A DNA stretch of 64,000 nt from NCBI GenBank assembly GCA_030447385.1, contig JAUJOY010000001.1, positions 854,830 to 918,829 on the forward strand, in the 5' to 3' direction. A program made the translations under genes and the position numbers. Below the pieces are notes generated by a model. That model was not told the DNA's origin. It saw nothing but the letters and a program-made list of their open reading frames with translations, and did no database searches. This document shows positions 11,054 through 22,097 of the stretch, piece after piece. Numbering within the stretch: position 1 is the first letter of the stretch; the number at the start of each line of letters is the position of its first letter. This DNA is from Mycobacteriales bacterium. Its GTDB lineage: Bacteria > Actinomycetota > Actinomycetes > Mycobacteriales > SCTD01.

Positions 11054-12007
11054 GTGGACCCCGGCGAGCTCGAGGAGGTGCTGCTCGGGGCGCCGTGCGA
11101 GCTGACCCGCGACGACGTGGCCGAGGCCGTCGGCCTGCCGGAGGAGGTCGCCCGCTCCTTCTGGACGGCGATGGGGTTCGCGGAGGTGCCGGCAGGCGAG
11201 CGGGCGTTCACTCGCCTGGACGTGGAGGCGCTGCGGCACGCCCTCGCCCTGCGCGACACCGGGCTGGTCGACCAGGACACGCTGCTGGTCCTCGCGAGGC
11301 TGATGGGGCAGGGGCTGGCACGCATGGCGGAGGCCCAGGTCGACGTCTTTCGCGACATGAGCGCCGGAAGAACGGTGCCCGAGACCGCGCAGGCCGCTGC
11401 GGAGGCCGCGGCCGAGGTGCTCCCGCGGCTCGAGCGGATCCTCGTGCACGTCTGGCGGCGGGAGTTCACGGCGGCCACCGCCCGGGCCTTCGTGGCCGCG
11501 ACCGAGGACGGGCGGCCGCTGCGCTGCGTCGGCTTCGTGGACCTGGTGGACTTCACCCGGTCCACGCAGCACTGGGACGCGTCCACGTTGGAGCGGCTCC
11601 TGGAGCGGTTCGAGAGCCAGACGGCGTTGCGCGTGACGGCGCTCGGGGGCCAGGTGGTCAAGACCCTCGGGGACGCGGTGATGTTCACGACCGACGACCC
11701 GACCTCCGCCGTCGAGGTCGCCCTGCGCACCATCGAGGCGCACGCCGCGGACGACGAGCTGCCCGACGTACGCGCAGGCACCGCCTTCGGCACCGTGCTT
11801 CTCCGGGTCGGCGACGTCTTCGGCCAGCCGGTGAACATCGCGAGCCGGCTCACCGACGAGGCGCGCCCCAGAGCCCTGCTGGTCGACGAGCGGATGGCGC
11901 ACGCCCTGGCCGAGGACGGGGCCTACGACCTGAAGCGCCTGCGCCGCAGGTCGGTACGGGGCTACCGGTCGCTGACGCCGTACCTGCTGCGGCGCGCAGG
12001 CTCCTGA
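11054..12007 (+). CDS. Class III adenylate/guanylate cyclase with N-terminal regulatory domain
   Basis: CVGFVDLVDFTRSTQ, GGQVVKTLGDAVMFTTDDP, GDVFGQPVNIASRLTD. Confidence 0.88.
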   Translation: MDPGELEEVLLGAPCELTRDDVAEAVGLPEEVARSFWTAMGFAEVPAGERAFTRLDVEALRHALALRDTGLVDQDTLLVLARLMGQGLARMAEAQVDVFRDMSAGRTVPETAQAAAEAAAEVLPRLERILVHVWRREFTAATARAFVAATEDGRPLRCVGFVDLVDFTRSTQHWDASTLERLLERFESQTALRVTALGGQVVKTLGDAVMFTTDDPTSAVEVALRTIEAHAADDELPDVRAGTAFGTVLLRVGDVFGQPVNIASRLTDEARPRALLVDERMAHALAEDGAYDLKRLRRRSVRGYRSLTPYLLRRAGS

Positions 12008-12019
12008 GACCGCTCCGGC

Positions 12020-12535
12020 TCAGCCGCGCAGCGGCTGGTCCTGGACGTCCTCGAGGACGGCCTGCGCAGCGGGGGCGCCGTCGGCGGCGGCCTCCTCGAC
12101 CTGAGCGGGCGCGGCCCAGACGAACCTGCGGTAGGACCAGAAGCGGAAGGTCGTCCCGAGCACCAGTCCGACGCCGTTGGCGGCGATGTTGTCGGCGAGC
12201 CGCGACTCGAAGCCGAGCACGTAGTGCGAGATCGCGAGGCACGACAGCGAGATGCCCAGCCCGATGGCGTTGAGGACGAAGAACAGGCCGTACTCGCGCC
12301 GGATCGTCGTCCGCTGGCGGTGCTTGAACGACCAGGCCCGGTTGAGCAGGAAGGCGTTCGTGGCCGCGAACAGCGTGGAGATGACCTTCGCGGTGAGCGG
12401 CTTGTCCAGAACCAGCAGGACCGCGTTGAAGATCACGATGTCGACCAGGAAGCTGAGGGCACCGACTGTGCCGAACTTCGACAGCTCCGCGAACAGCCCG
12501 CGGATGCGGGTGACAAGGGCCCGGATCACTCGCAC
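12020..12535 (-). CDS. GtrA family membrane protein
   Basis: FGTVGALSFLVDIVIFNAVLL, FLLNRAWSFKHR, four hydrophobic segments, TTFRFWSYRRFVW. Confidence 0.85.
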   Translation of the reverse strand: MRVIRALVTRIRGLFAELSKFGTVGALSFLVDIVIFNAVLLVLDKPLTAKVISTLFAATNAFLLNRAWSFKHRQRTTIRREYGLFFVLNAIGLGISLSCLAISHYVLGFESRLADNIAANGVGLVLGTTFRFWSYRRFVWAAPAQVEEAAADGAPAAQAVLEDVQDQPLRG

Positions 12536-12613
12536 GGGCAGCCCTTTGACGCGCGGTTCATCGAGCCAGCCTAGCGTCGGACGGGCAACGGGCGACCGAC
12601 GAAGGGCAGCGCT

Positions 12614-13402
12614 GTGAGCTGGATCGACCTCGAGGGTGCCGCCAACGTGCGCGATGTCGGCGGCCTGCCGACGATCGACGGGCGCGCGACGAGGAGCGGC
12701 GTCCTGCTGCGGGGAGACAACCTGCAGGGGCTGACCCCTTCCGACGTGGCGCGGCTGACCGGCGACGTCGGCGTACGCACCGTCGTGGACCTGCGCACCA
12801 CCGGGGAGCTGCGGCTGGAGGGCGAGGGCCCGCTGCGCCGTACCCCGGTCGCGCACCACCACGTCCCGCTCATCCCTGAGGCCGAGGACGAGCCGCTCGA
12901 GGACGAGGTCGACCGCGCGGTCCCGCATCGGCGGGATCGCGCGGGCAGCACGCTCACCGACATGACCGGCTACTACGTCGGCTACGTCGAGGACGCCCCC
13001 GCCAACCTGGCCCGCGCGCTGCGCATCCTCGCCGACCCGGCCACCGGAACGGCGGTGGTGCACTGCGCGGCGGGCAAGGACCGGACCGGCGTCGTCGTCG
13101 CCCTCGCGCTCTCCCTCGCCGGGGTGACGCGCGACGCGGTGGTGACCGACTACGTCCGCAGCGCCGACCGGATCGAGGCGGTCTTCGCGCGCCTGACGTC
13201 CTCCCCGACGTACGGCCCGAGCCTTGCGCACGTCCGCGCCGACGACCTGCGGCCCGAGGCCGGCTCGATGGAGCGCTTCCTCGACCACGTCGACCGGGCG
13301 TACGGCGGCCCGCACGGGCTGGCGATGAGCGTCGGCGTGGACGAGGAGACGGTGGCCCGCCTGAGCGCGCGGCTGGTGGGGACCTCCCCGCGAGCCCGCT
13401 AG
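12614..13402 (+). CDS. Tyrosine/serine protein phosphatase
   Basis: NVRDVGGLPT, RGDNLQGLT, catalytic loop VVHCAAGKDRTGVV. Confidence 0.88.
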   Translation: MSWIDLEGAANVRDVGGLPTIDGRATRSGVLLRGDNLQGLTPSDVARLTGDVGVRTVVDLRTTGELRLEGEGPLRRTPVAHHHVPLIPEAEDEPLEDEVDRAVPHRRDRAGSTLTDMTGYYVGYVEDAPANLARALRILADPATGTAVVHCAAGKDRTGVVVALALSLAGVTRDAVVTDYVRSADRIEAVFARLTSSPTYGPSLAHVRADDLRPEAGSMERFLDHVDRAYGGPHGLAMSVGVDEETVARLSARLVGTSPRAR

Positions 13403-13412
13403 GTTTGCCCCT

Positions 13413-14630
13413 GTGGATGCCCCTCCGGCCGTCGCCACCCGCGAGGTCGTGCCCCGCCCGGTCGTGCGGGGGGCGATGGGGCTTCCTGTCGTGGGCATGG
13501 TGGGCGGCGGCCAGCTGTCCCGGATGACCCATCAGGCGTCCATCGCGCTGGGCCTGTCGCTGCGGGTGCTCGCCGACGCCACGCACGACAGCGCCGCGCT
13601 GGTCGCGCAGGGCGTCAGCGTCGGCGAGCACACCTCGCTCGAGGACCTGCGCGCCTTCGCACGGGGCTGCGAGGTCGTCACGTTCGACCACGAGCACGTC
13701 CCCGAGGGGCTGCTCGAAGCGCTCGAGGCCGACGGGGTCACGATCCACCCCGGCTCGGCCGCGCTGCGGCACGCCCAGGACAAGGGAGTGATGCGGGAGC
13801 GGCTCGCGGCCCTCGGGATCCCCGTGCCGGCCTTCACCCCGGTGGCGACCGTGCGAGACATCGAGGGGTTCGCCCAGCACGTGGGCTGGCCGCTGGTGCT
13901 CAAGGCGGCCACCGGCGGCTACGACGGCCGCGGCGTCTGGGTGGTCGGCTCCGCCGCGGAGGCCGCGGAGGTGGTGGCCGCGGGCGTACGCCTGGTGGCC
14001 GAGGAGCTCGTCCCCCTGCAGCGTGAGCTGGCTGCGGTGGTCGCGCGCTCCCCGTACGGCCAGGGCGCCGCCTGGCCGGTCGTCGAGACCGTGCAGTCGG
14101 ACGGCATCTGCGTCGAGGTCGTCTCGCCGGCCCCTGGCCTGCCGGAGGACCTGGCTCTGCAGGCTCAGGCTCTCGCCCTGCGCCTCGCCGACGAGCTCGC
14201 CGTGGTGGGCGTGCTCGCGGTCGAGCTGTTCCAGACCGAGGCCGGGCTGCTGGTCAACGAGCTCGCCATGCGGCCGCACAACTCGGCGCACTGGACGATC
14301 GAGGGGTCGCGCACCTCGCAGTTCGAGCAGCACCTGCGGGCCGTCCTCGACTACCCGTTCGGCGACACGACGGCCACCGCGCCGTGGGTCGTCATGGCGA
14401 ACGTGCTCGGCGGGGAGGACCCCGACCCCGACCTCGACCGCCGGCTCCACCTGCTGTTCGGCCGCGACCCGGCGCTCAAGGTGCACCTGTACGGCAAGCA
14501 GGTCCGGCCGGGGCGCAAGATCGGCCATGTGACGGCCCTCGGCCCGGACCTGCGGGACGTACGGGCGCGCGCCCGCCGCGGGGCGGGCTACCTGCGCGAC
14601 GGGCACTGGCCGGAGGTGGAGCAGCAGTGA
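13413..14630 (+). CDS. purK: 5-(carboxyamino)imidazole ribonucleotide synthase
   Basis: [65 protein letters not shown]. Confidence 0.95.
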   Translation: MDAPPAVATREVVPRPVVRGAMGLPVVGMVGGGQLSRMTHQASIALGLSLRVLADATHDSAALVAQGVSVGEHTSLEDLRAFARGCEVVTFDHEHVPEGLLEALEADGVTIHPGSAALRHAQDKGVMRERLAALGIPVPAFTPVATVRDIEGFAQHVGWPLVLKAATGGYDGRGVWVVGSAAEAAEVVAAGVRLVAEELVPLQRELAAVVARSPYGQGAAWPVVETVQSDGICVEVVSPAPGLPEDLALQAQALALRLADELAVVGVLAVELFQTEAGLLVNELAMRPHNSAHWTIEGSRTSQFEQHLRAVLDYPFGDTTATAPWVVMANVLGGEDPDPDLDRRLHLLFGRDPALKVHLYGKQVRPGRKIGHVTALGPDLRDVRARARRGAGYLRDGHWPEVEQQ

Positions 14631-15124
14631 CCGCCGTGGTCGGGATCGTGATGGGCAGCGACTCGGACTGGCCGGTGATGCAGGCTGCCGCTGTGGCCCT
14701 GGCCGAGTTCGACGTCCCGCACGAGGTGCGGGTGCTGTCGGCCCACCGCACCCCGCAGGACATGCTCGCCTGGTCGAAGGACGCCGCCGGGCGCGGGCTG
14801 CGGGTGGTGATCGCGGGCGCCGGCGGGGCCGCGCACCTGCCCGGGATGATCGCGTCGGGAACGCCGCTGCCCGTGATCGGCGTGCCGGTGCCGCTTGCGC
14901 ACCTGGACGGCATGGACTCGCTGCTGTCCATCGTGCAGATGCCGGCGGGGGTGCCGGTCGCGACCGTGTCGATCGGCGGCGCCCGCAACGCCGGGCTGCT
15001 CGCGGTGCGGATCCTCGCGGGCGGCGACCCGGAGCTCCTCGAGCGGATGCGCGCCTTCCAGTCCGCTCTGGCGGACGGCGCGCGGGCCAAGGATGCCGCC
15101 CTGCAGGCGCGGCTGCAGGCCTGA
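14627..15124 (+). CDS. purE: 5-(carboxyamino)imidazole ribonucleotide mutase
   Basis: [35 protein letters not shown]; start overlaps purK stop (GTGA). Confidence 0.95.
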   Translation: MTAVVGIVMGSDSDWPVMQAAAVALAEFDVPHEVRVLSAHRTPQDMLAWSKDAAGRGLRVVIAGAGGAAHLPGMIASGTPLPVIGVPVPLAHLDGMDSLLSIVQMPAGVPVATVSIGGARNAGLLAVRILAGGDPELLERMRAFQSALADGARAKDAALQARLQA

Positions 15125-15134
15125 TCCGGGCCGG

Positions 15135-17666
15135 TCAGGCCAGCGCGTCGTAGCCGCTGCGCAGCCGCGCGACGTCGCGGCGGCGCTGCTCGTACGTCGC
15201 GCCGATCGCGACCAGCAGCACGCCCACCGCTCCGAGCGACATCCAGCGGGGCAGCGCTGCCGCGTACGGCGCGAGCAGCTGCAGCGCGTCGACGGCGAGC
15301 ACCGCGCCGCCGAGGCACAGCGGGGCCTGCAGCCGGAAGTAGGCCCCCGCGAGGAGCACCCCCAGGGCGGCCAGGCCGAGCAGCAGCGGCCGCTGCAGGG
15401 TGTCGTCGTCGAACGAGGCCACCAGGCTCGGGAGCAGCAGGAGCGACAGCCCAGGGCCGTACGCCGCCCAGGAACGCGTGCCGGGCACGGCGCAGGAGCG
15501 CAGGTGGCCGAGGATCAGGGCCACGGCGGCGAGCGGCAGGACGTACGGCTCCGGTGCGTCTACCCCGGCATCCGCCAGGCGCACCCAGGAGGAGGCGGAC
15601 AGCAGCAGGCCGCCGGCCACGGCGACGCTGCGCCGGTCCGGTCGCAGCGCCGTGGCGATCGCGAGGAGACCGATGCCGGCCAGCACCCACGACAGCCAGC
15701 CGACGTCCCCCGAGGCCAGCACCACCGCGACGAAGGCAACCGGCACCGCAGCGGCTTCGGCGCCGAGCCGCCGGGCAGGCCGAAGGCCAGGGGCGGCGGC
15801 GAGGGCCAGCAGCGCCGCCACGGCGACGAGGAGCAGCCCGCCGATCTGGTCCGCCGCGAGCAGCTGGGCGGCACCGGCGGCGGCGAGCGCCGCAGACGCG
15901 AGGCCGCCGGCCAGCGCGACCGCCGTCCCCGAGGCGGGCACGGGAAGGCGCGGCGCGAGCGAAAGGCCGGCGACGAGCAGCGCGGCCAGCGGCAGCACGA
16001 CCAGGGTCGCTTCGCGGTCGGCCGTGGCCCAGGCCGAGGTCAGCACCGTCACGGCCGCGCCGGCCGCGGTGAGCACCAGCCCGGCGTCCAGTCGCCGCGG
16101 CAGCAGCGCCGCACCGGCGCCGCCGAGCCCGGCGGCGAGCAGCAGCAGCAGGGCCAGGGACAGCGGGTAGCCCAGGTCGAGCCCGAGCGGCAGCAGCACG
16201 GCGGCGCCGGCGGCGAACGCGGCAGCGCCGAGGAGCGCGTGGCGCACCCGGTCCAGTGCGAGGCCCGCCGTGCCGGTGGTCAGGGCGGCCGCAGCCAGCA
16301 CCACCATCGTGTCGACGGTCCCCTGCCAGTCCTGGCCCGGGCCGACCGCCTCGCGGGCGTCGGCGCCGGCCGGCAGGCTCCACGGGTCCGCGAGCCACCC
16401 GAGCGGCAGCAGCAGGCCCTCCGCCGCCCGCTCCCCGACCGACAGCACCGCGACGGCGGACACCAGGAGCGAGCCGCCGACCGGCCCGGCACGCCAGGGC
16501 CGCGGCAGCTGCGCGGCCAGGAGCGCCGCCAGCAGGCCGAGAGCCGCCGGCACGAGCGGGTGCTGGTCCTGCGGCAGAACGCCCCGGACGACGGTGAAGG
16601 CGGCGATCGCGACGAGGGGGACGGGCGCGCCGGCCAGCAGCGCGCGAAGGACGCGGTCGCGTACCAGCAGGGCGGAAGCCCCGAGGACGGCGGCGTGCGC
16701 GAGCACGGCGCCCGCGGCTCGTCCTGGACTTGGATCCTGCACAGCACCGAGGGAGATCAGCAGCCCCATGGCGGTGACGACGCTGCCGCAGGCGACGAGG
16801 GCGCCCCGGACGTCGACGGGGGCCCTGCTGCCCGCGGCGAATACGGCCAGGTCTGCGGCGGCCAGCCCGGCCAGGACCAGGCCCGCGGTGGCGGGCGAGG
16901 CGTCGTAGCGGATCAGCAGCAGCACGACCGGCAGCTGCGTCAGCACGACCGCGGCCATCCTCATGACCCGCAGCGGGACGAGACCGGAGTAGCCCCCGGC
17001 GGCCATCGCGAGCACGGCGGCGCTGCCCGCGGCGTAGGACAGCGGGTCGGAGCCGCCGGCCAGGCCGAGCTTGCGCAGGCCGTACGCATCGAGCGCCCCC
17101 AGGACCAGCGTGACCGCGCCGAGGGTCTCGGCGGTGGCGGTCAGCCCGCGGCGGAGCACGGCCGGCGCGGCGGCGCCGGCGGCAAGGGTGAGCAGCACCA
17201 GGACGGCTGCGCGGCCGCCCGCACCCAGCCGGTCGTACGTCACCGCAGCGAAGACGACCGCTGCCACCGCGAGGAGCAGCCCGCCGAGGCCGAGCAGGAG
17301 GTTCTGGATGCGCTGCGGGGTCCACTCCCGGCGCGGCGCCGGCGGGGCCGGGGGGATGCTCGCGGGCCCGGGGGAGAGGGAGTGCGCCGCGGCGGCGGCC
17401 GGCGGCTGCGTCGCGAACGGGCTGGGAGGCGTCGGCTGGGGCGGCAGGACCGCGTCGCCGTGGAGCACGGCCAGGAGCGCGCTGCGCTCGGCCAGCAGGT
17501 CGCTGCGCGCGGCGTCGAGGCGCAGCAGCTCGGTGTCGACCTGCCACAGGCGGGCCGCGGACGGGCCGTGCAGCGCCAGGCCGCAGGAGTCGCAGGCGGC
17601 TCGGCTGAGCATCGCCCGGCAGTCGGGGCATCGGGTGGGGTCGGGCAGCAGCACGGTGGCGTTCAT
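15135..17666 (-). CDS. Large polytopic membrane protein with N-terminal zinc-ribbon-like CPDC...CDSC motif (SCO7613-C-terminal-like)
   Basis: MNATVLLPDPTRCPDCRAMLSRAACDSCGLALHG, then about 700 aa of consecutive hydrophobic segments. Confidence 0.75.
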   Translation of the reverse strand: MNATVLLPDPTRCPDCRAMLSRAACDSCGLALHGPSAARLWQVDTELLRLDAARSDLLAERSALLAVLHGDAVLPPQPTPPSPFATQPPAAAAAHSLSPGPASIPPAPPAPRREWTPQRIQNLLLGLGGLLLAVAAVVFAAVTYDRLGAGGRAAVLVLLTLAAGAAAPAVLRRGLTATAETLGAVTLVLGALDAYGLRKLGLAGGSDPLSYAAGSAAVLAMAAGGYSGLVPLRVMRMAAVVLTQLPVVLLLIRYDASPATAGLVLAGLAAADLAVFAAGSRAPVDVRGALVACGSVVTAMGLLISLGAVQDPSPGRAAGAVLAHAAVLGASALLVRDRVLRALLAGAPVPLVAIAAFTVVRGVLPQDQHPLVPAALGLLAALLAAQLPRPWRAGPVGGSLLVSAVAVLSVGERAAEGLLLPLGWLADPWSLPAGADAREAVGPGQDWQGTVDTMVVLAAAALTTGTAGLALDRVRHALLGAAAFAAGAAVLLPLGLDLGYPLSLALLLLLAAGLGGAGAALLPRRLDAGLVLTAAGAAVTVLTSAWATADREATLVVLPLAALLVAGLSLAPRLPVPASGTAVALAGGLASAALAAAGAAQLLAADQIGGLLLVAVAALLALAAAPGLRPARRLGAEAAAVPVAFVAVVLASGDVGWLSWVLAGIGLLAIATALRPDRRSVAVAGGLLLSASSWVRLADAGVDAPEPYVLPLAAVALILGHLRSCAVPGTRSWAAYGPGLSLLLLPSLVASFDDDTLQRPLLLGLAALGVLLAGAYFRLQAPLCLGGAVLAVDALQLLAPYAAALPRWMSLGAVGVLLVAIGATYEQRRRDVARLRSGYDALA

Positions 17667-17759
17667 GCGGGCAGCATCGACTCCTACGCAGCCTCGCGGT
17701 AGAGGAGTTCTACCTACCGGCGCTGTGTGCCTCACCCGGCACGCGGCGACCAGGCGCGC

Positions 17760-19091
17760 CTACGGCCGGCCGAGCGCCCGGTAGGTCCAGCCGGCCCCGC
17801 GCCACCGCTCCGGGTCGAGGGCGTTTCGGCCGTCGACGATGCGCCGCGCCGCGACGACGTCGGACAGCACCTCGGGGTCCATCTCGCGGAACTCCGACCA
17901 CTCGGTCAGGTGCAGCACGATGTCGGCGTTGCGTGCTGCGCCGAGGGCGCTCTCGCGGTAGGCGAGCTGCGGGTGCTTCACCTTCGCGTTCTCCATCGCG
18001 GCCGGGTCGTACACGCACACCGCGGCGCCCTGACGCTGGATCGTCGCGGCGACGTCGAGCGCCGGGCTGTCGCGGATGTCGTCGCTGTTGGGCTTGAAGG
18101 CGGCCCCCAGCACGGCGACGTGCATGCCGGCGAAGCTGCCGCCGACCTCCTCCCGGGCGATCTGGACCATCCGGTCGCGGCGCCGCATGTTGATCGCGTC
18201 GACCTCCTTGAGGAACGACAGCGCCTGGTCGACGCCGAGCTCACCAGCCCTGGCCATGAACGCGCGGATGTCCTTGGGCAGGCAGCCGCCCCCGAACCCG
18301 AGCCCCGCGTGGAGGAACCGCCCGCCAATGCGGTCGTCGTACGACAGCGCCTTGCTCAGCATCGTCACGTCGCCGCCGGTCGCCTCGCAGACCTCCGCCA
18401 TGGCGTTGATGAAGGAGATCTTCGTGGCGAGGAACGCGTTCGCGGCGACCTTGACGAGCTGCGCCGTCGCGAGGTCGGTGACGACGACCGGCGTCGGCCG
18501 GCCGATCACCGGGGCGAACGCCGCGCGCAGCTGCTCCTCCGCGCGTCTGCCACGGCCCGTCGCCGCCAACCCGAACACCAGCCGGTCGGGCGCGAGCGTG
18601 TCCTCCACCGCGAAGCCCTCGCGCAGGAACTCGGGATTCCACGCCAGCTCCAGCTCACCCCCGCGCTGCCGGCGCAGCGACTGCGAGAGGCGTTCGGCCG
18701 TCCCCGCCGGCACCGTGCTCTTGCCCACCAGCAGGCTGCCGCTGCGGGCGAGGGGGATCAGCGCGGCGAACGCGCTGTCGACGTAGCTCAGGTCAGCGGC
18801 GTACTCACCGATCTTCTGGGGGGTGCCCACGCACACGAAGTGCACGTCGCCGAACTCGGCCACCTCCTCGTACGAGGTGGTGAAGCGCAACCGGCCGCTG
18901 TCCAGGTTCTTCTGGAGCAGCTCGGGCAGCCCGGGCTCGAAGAACGGCACCGTCCCGGTCTGCAGCGACGTGACCCTAGCCTCCTTGATGTCCAGGCCGA
19001 GAACCTCGAAGCCCAGCTCGGCCATGCAGACCGCGTGCGTGGCACCGAGGTAGCCGGTGCCGATCACGGTCAGTCGCGGCTGCTCCGTCAT
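17760..19091 (-). CDS. ugd: UDP-glucose 6-dehydrogenase
   Basis: VIGTGYLGATHAVCMAELGFEVLGLDI, KISFINAMAEVCEATGGDV, GFGGGCLPKDIRAF. Confidence 0.93.
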   Translation of the reverse strand: MTEQPRLTVIGTGYLGATHAVCMAELGFEVLGLDIKEARVTSLQTGTVPFFEPGLPELLQKNLDSGRLRFTTSYEEVAEFGDVHFVCVGTPQKIGEYAADLSYVDSAFAALIPLARSGSLLVGKSTVPAGTAERLSQSLRRQRGGELELAWNPEFLREGFAVEDTLAPDRLVFGLAATGRGRRAEEQLRAAFAPVIGRPTPVVVTDLATAQLVKVAANAFLATKISFINAMAEVCEATGGDVTMLSKALSYDDRIGGRFLHAGLGFGGGCLPKDIRAFMARAGELGVDQALSFLKEVDAINMRRRDRMVQIAREEVGGSFAGMHVAVLGAAFKPNSDDIRDSPALDVAATIQRQGAAVCVYDPAAMENAKVKHPQLAYRESALGAARNADIVLHLTEWSEFREMDPEVLSDVVAARRIVDGRNALDPERWRGAGWTYRALGRP

Positions 19092-19129
19092 CGTCGAAGG
19101 GTAGTGCGACCCGGTTCTACGATCGCCTC

Positions 19130-20287
19130 ATGGCCGACACGTCTTTCCCCCTCTACGCACTGCCGGAGGAGCACGAGCTCCTGCGTGCCTCGGTACGCCA
19201 GCTGGCCGAGGACAAGATCGCGCCGCGGGCAGCGGAGATCGACGAGACCGAGCAGTACCCATGGGACGTCCACGCCGCGCTGAAGAGCGCGGACCTGCTC
19301 GCCGTGCACATCCCGGAGCAGTACGGCGGCGCCGGTGCCGACAAGATCGCGCACTGCATCGTCATCGAGGAGATCGCCCGGGTGTGCGCGTCGAGCAGCC
19401 TCATCCCGATGGTCAACAAGCTCGGCACGACCGGCCTGATCCTGTCGGGCTCCGAGGAGCTCAAGTCGACCTACCTGCCGCTCGTCGCGAGCGGCGAGGC
19501 GACGTTCTCCTACGCGCTGTCCGAGCGGGAGGCCGGCTCGGACGCGGCGGCCATGCGCACCCGGGCGGTGCGGGACGGGGACTCGTACGTGCTCAACGGC
19601 ACCAAGGCGTGGATCACCGGCGCCGGTGTCAGCACCCACTACACGTTGATGGCGGTGACCGATCCGGGCGAGGCGGCTGCAGGCATCTCGGCGTTCGTCG
19701 TCGCCGCTGACGACCCGGGGTTCTCGGTCGGGCACAAGGAACGCAAGATGGGCGTCAGGGGATCGCCCACCTGCGAGATCTACGTCGAGAACTGCCGGAT
19801 CCCTGCGGACCGCAGGATCGGGCCGGAGGGGACGGGGTTCAAGACCGCGCTGCGCACCCTGGACCACACCCGGCTCGGCATCGGTGCGCAGGCGGTCGGC
19901 ATCGCGCAGGGAGCGCTGGACGCCGCGGTGGGCTACGTGAAGGAGCGGCGCCAGTTCGGCAGGGCGATCGCGGACTTCCAGGGCGTGCAGTTCCTGCTCG
20001 CAGACATGGCGATGCGGATCGAGGCGGCCCGCCAGCTCGTCTACGTCGCGGCGGCCAAGGCCGAGCGGGGCGCGGCGGACATGACCTTCAGCTCCGCGGC
20101 GGCCAAGTGCTTCGCCTCCGACACGGCGATGGCGGTGACGACGGACGCGGTGCAGCTGTTCGGCGGCGCCGGCTACACGCGGGACTTCCCGGTGGAGCGG
20201 ATGATGCGCGACGCGAAGATCACCCAGATCTACGAGGGCACCAACCAGATCCAGCGGATGGTGATGGCCCGGCAGGTCCTGCGCTAG
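19130..20287 (+). CDS. Acyl-CoA dehydrogenase
   Basis: SYALSEREAGSDAAAMRTRA, GTKAWITGAG, QLFGGAGYTRDFPVERMMRDAKITQIYEGTNQIQRMVM. Confidence 0.93.
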   Translation: MADTSFPLYALPEEHELLRASVRQLAEDKIAPRAAEIDETEQYPWDVHAALKSADLLAVHIPEQYGGAGADKIAHCIVIEEIARVCASSSLIPMVNKLGTTGLILSGSEELKSTYLPLVASGEATFSYALSEREAGSDAAAMRTRAVRDGDSYVLNGTKAWITGAGVSTHYTLMAVTDPGEAAAGISAFVVAADDPGFSVGHKERKMGVRGSPTCEIYVENCRIPADRRIGPEGTGFKTALRTLDHTRLGIGAQAVGIAQGALDAAVGYVKERRQFGRAIADFQGVQFLLADMAMRIEAARQLVYVAAAKAERGAADMTFSSAAAKCFASDTAMAVTTDAVQLFGGAGYTRDFPVERMMRDAKITQIYEGTNQIQRMVMARQVLR

Positions 20288-20300
20288 CTGTAACGACCAG

Positions 20301-20321
20301 CCCAGCCTCTCTCCGGCTGGG
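20301..20321 (+). terminator. Candidate hairpin terminator between convergent genes
   Basis: CCCAGCC-tctctcc-GGCTGGG, 7-bp stem after the acyl-CoA dehydrogenase stop; no clear T-tract. Confidence 0.4.
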
Positions 20322-20337
20322 GTGCAGCGGGCGTGCG

Positions 20338-21828
20338 TCAGCGGGCGCGGCCGCGCCCGGCGGCCCGAGTCGGGGCCTGGCCGGCGCGGGCGGCGAGCTC
20401 GGCCCGCGTACGCGCCGGTGCGTTGCCGGTACGCCCCGCGCCGCGTCCGCCGGGCGTCCCGGAACGCACCGGTTTCGGCGCGGCGGTCTTCCCCGCCGCC
20501 GCAGCCGCGGCGCCCGGGGACCGAGGGGCTCCGCGTCGGCCGCCTCCGCGAGCGGGGACCTCGACGACCGGGGCGGGCTCCACGTGTCCAGCGGGCGGCC
20601 CGGTGAGGGCGAGGATCTCCCCGGCTCCCGGACGCACGGTGACGGTGGTGGGGCGTATTCCGGCCTGCCGAGTCAGGCTGCGCACCTCCTCGCCCTGGTC
20701 CGGCGTGGCCAGGGTGACGACGGTGCCACCGGCGCCGGCGCGGGCGGTCCGGCCGGAGCGGTGCAGGTACGCCTTGTGCTCGGTCGGCGGGTCCACGTGC
20801 ACCACGAGGGCGATGTCGTCGACGTGGATGCCCCGTGCGGCGATGTCGGTCGCCACGAGCACCCGGGTGGTGCCGTCGGTGAAGGCGGACAGGTTGCGCT
20901 CGCGGGCACCCTGGCTGAGGTTGCCGTGCAGCTCCACAGCCGGGATGCCGGCGGCGGTGAGCTGCTTGGCCAGCTTCTTGGCGGTGTGCTTGGTGCGCAG
21001 GAAGAGCAGGCTGCGCTCCTGACCGGACGCCAGCTCGCGTACGACCGCCGGCTTGTCCGCCGCCGTCACCGCGAACACGTGGTGGGTCATCGTGCTGACG
21101 GGCGCCACCGCGGGGTCCACCGAGTGGGTCGTCGGCCGGTCCAGGTAGCGCTGCACGAGCACGTCGACGCCGTTGTCGAGGGTGGCCGAGAAGAGCATCC
21201 GCTGGCCGACTCTCGGCGTCCGGTCGAGCAGCCGCCGTACGGCGGGCAGGAAGCCGAGGTCGGCCATGTGGTCCGCCTCGTCGAGGATCGTGACCTCGAC
21301 GCCCGACAGGTCGCACAGGCCCTGGCCGATCAGGTCCTCCAGCCGGCCGGGGCAGGCGATCAGGACGTCGACGCCCCGGCTCAGCGCCTGGACCTGCGGG
21401 TTCTGGCCGACGCCGCCGAACACGACCGTGCTCGTGAGACCGGCGGCGCGAGCCAGCGGCTGGACGACGGCGAAGACCTGGTTGGCCAGCTCCCGGGTCG
21501 GCACGAGGACCAGGCCGCGCGCCTGCCTGGGCCGCCGGGTGCCACCGCGGAGCCGGGCCACCATCGGAAGGCTGAAGGCGAGGGTCTTGCCGCTTCCGGT
21601 GCGGCCCCGGCCGAGGACGTCGCGCCCGGCCAGGGTGTCGGGCAGCGTCGCGACCTGGATGGGGAACGGCTCGCAGATGCCCTGGCGCAGCAGCGTGTCC
21701 ACGAGGTCGGCGGGAACCCCGAGGCCGGTGAACGTCGGGCCCCCGGCTGAGGGCGGAGCTGACTGAGCGGGGAGAACGGGCTGTACGGGGCTCGAGCGTC
21801 GACGCCGGGGTGGCGGGGGCGTGGTCAT
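20338..21828 (-). CDS. DEAD/DEAH-box RNA helicase
   Basis: GRGRTGSGKTLAF, VPTRELANQ, DEADHMADLGF, SATLD, HRSGRTARAGAGG. Confidence 0.92.
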   Translation of the reverse strand: MTTPPPPRRRRSSPVQPVLPAQSAPPSAGGPTFTGLGVPADLVDTLLRQGICEPFPIQVATLPDTLAGRDVLGRGRTGSGKTLAFSLPMVARLRGGTRRPRQARGLVLVPTRELANQVFAVVQPLARAAGLTSTVVFGGVGQNPQVQALSRGVDVLIACPGRLEDLIGQGLCDLSGVEVTILDEADHMADLGFLPAVRRLLDRTPRVGQRMLFSATLDNGVDVLVQRYLDRPTTHSVDPAVAPVSTMTHHVFAVTAADKPAVVRELASGQERSLLFLRTKHTAKKLAKQLTAAGIPAVELHGNLSQGARERNLSAFTDGTTRVLVATDIAARGIHVDDIALVVHVDPPTEHKAYLHRSGRTARAGAGGTVVTLATPDQGEEVRSLTRQAGIRPTTVTVRPGAGEILALTGPPAGHVEPAPVVEVPARGGGRRGAPRSPGAAAAAAGKTAAPKPVRSGTPGGRGAGRTGNAPARTRAELAARAGQAPTRAAGRGRAR

Positions 21829-22097
21829 GGGTCCTTCGGGAAAGGGGGGGCGTTCGTGGACGACAACGCGCAAGCGGCGCCGACGGCCCGCAGCAGCTCG
21901 AAGGCCAGGTGCAGGAGCACGGAAGGAGGGCGCCACTGTAGAGGCGCCGTCCTCCTGGCAACGCCGGCGCGACGCCGCTCGATACCGCCTCCGGGGGTGG
22001 GCTCGTCGCGCGAGCGCGCTCCGAGACACCCGTTCGCAGTGCAAAGGCACCCGTTCGGCCCTGATCGGGGGCGTGCCGGACAGCCGACACCAGGACC

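Noticed and set aside
14476-17631. 1051-aa minus-strand ORF
   Set aside because: Arg/Pro/Ala-rich shadow of the real membrane protein ORF (15135..17666) and purK/purE; no motifs
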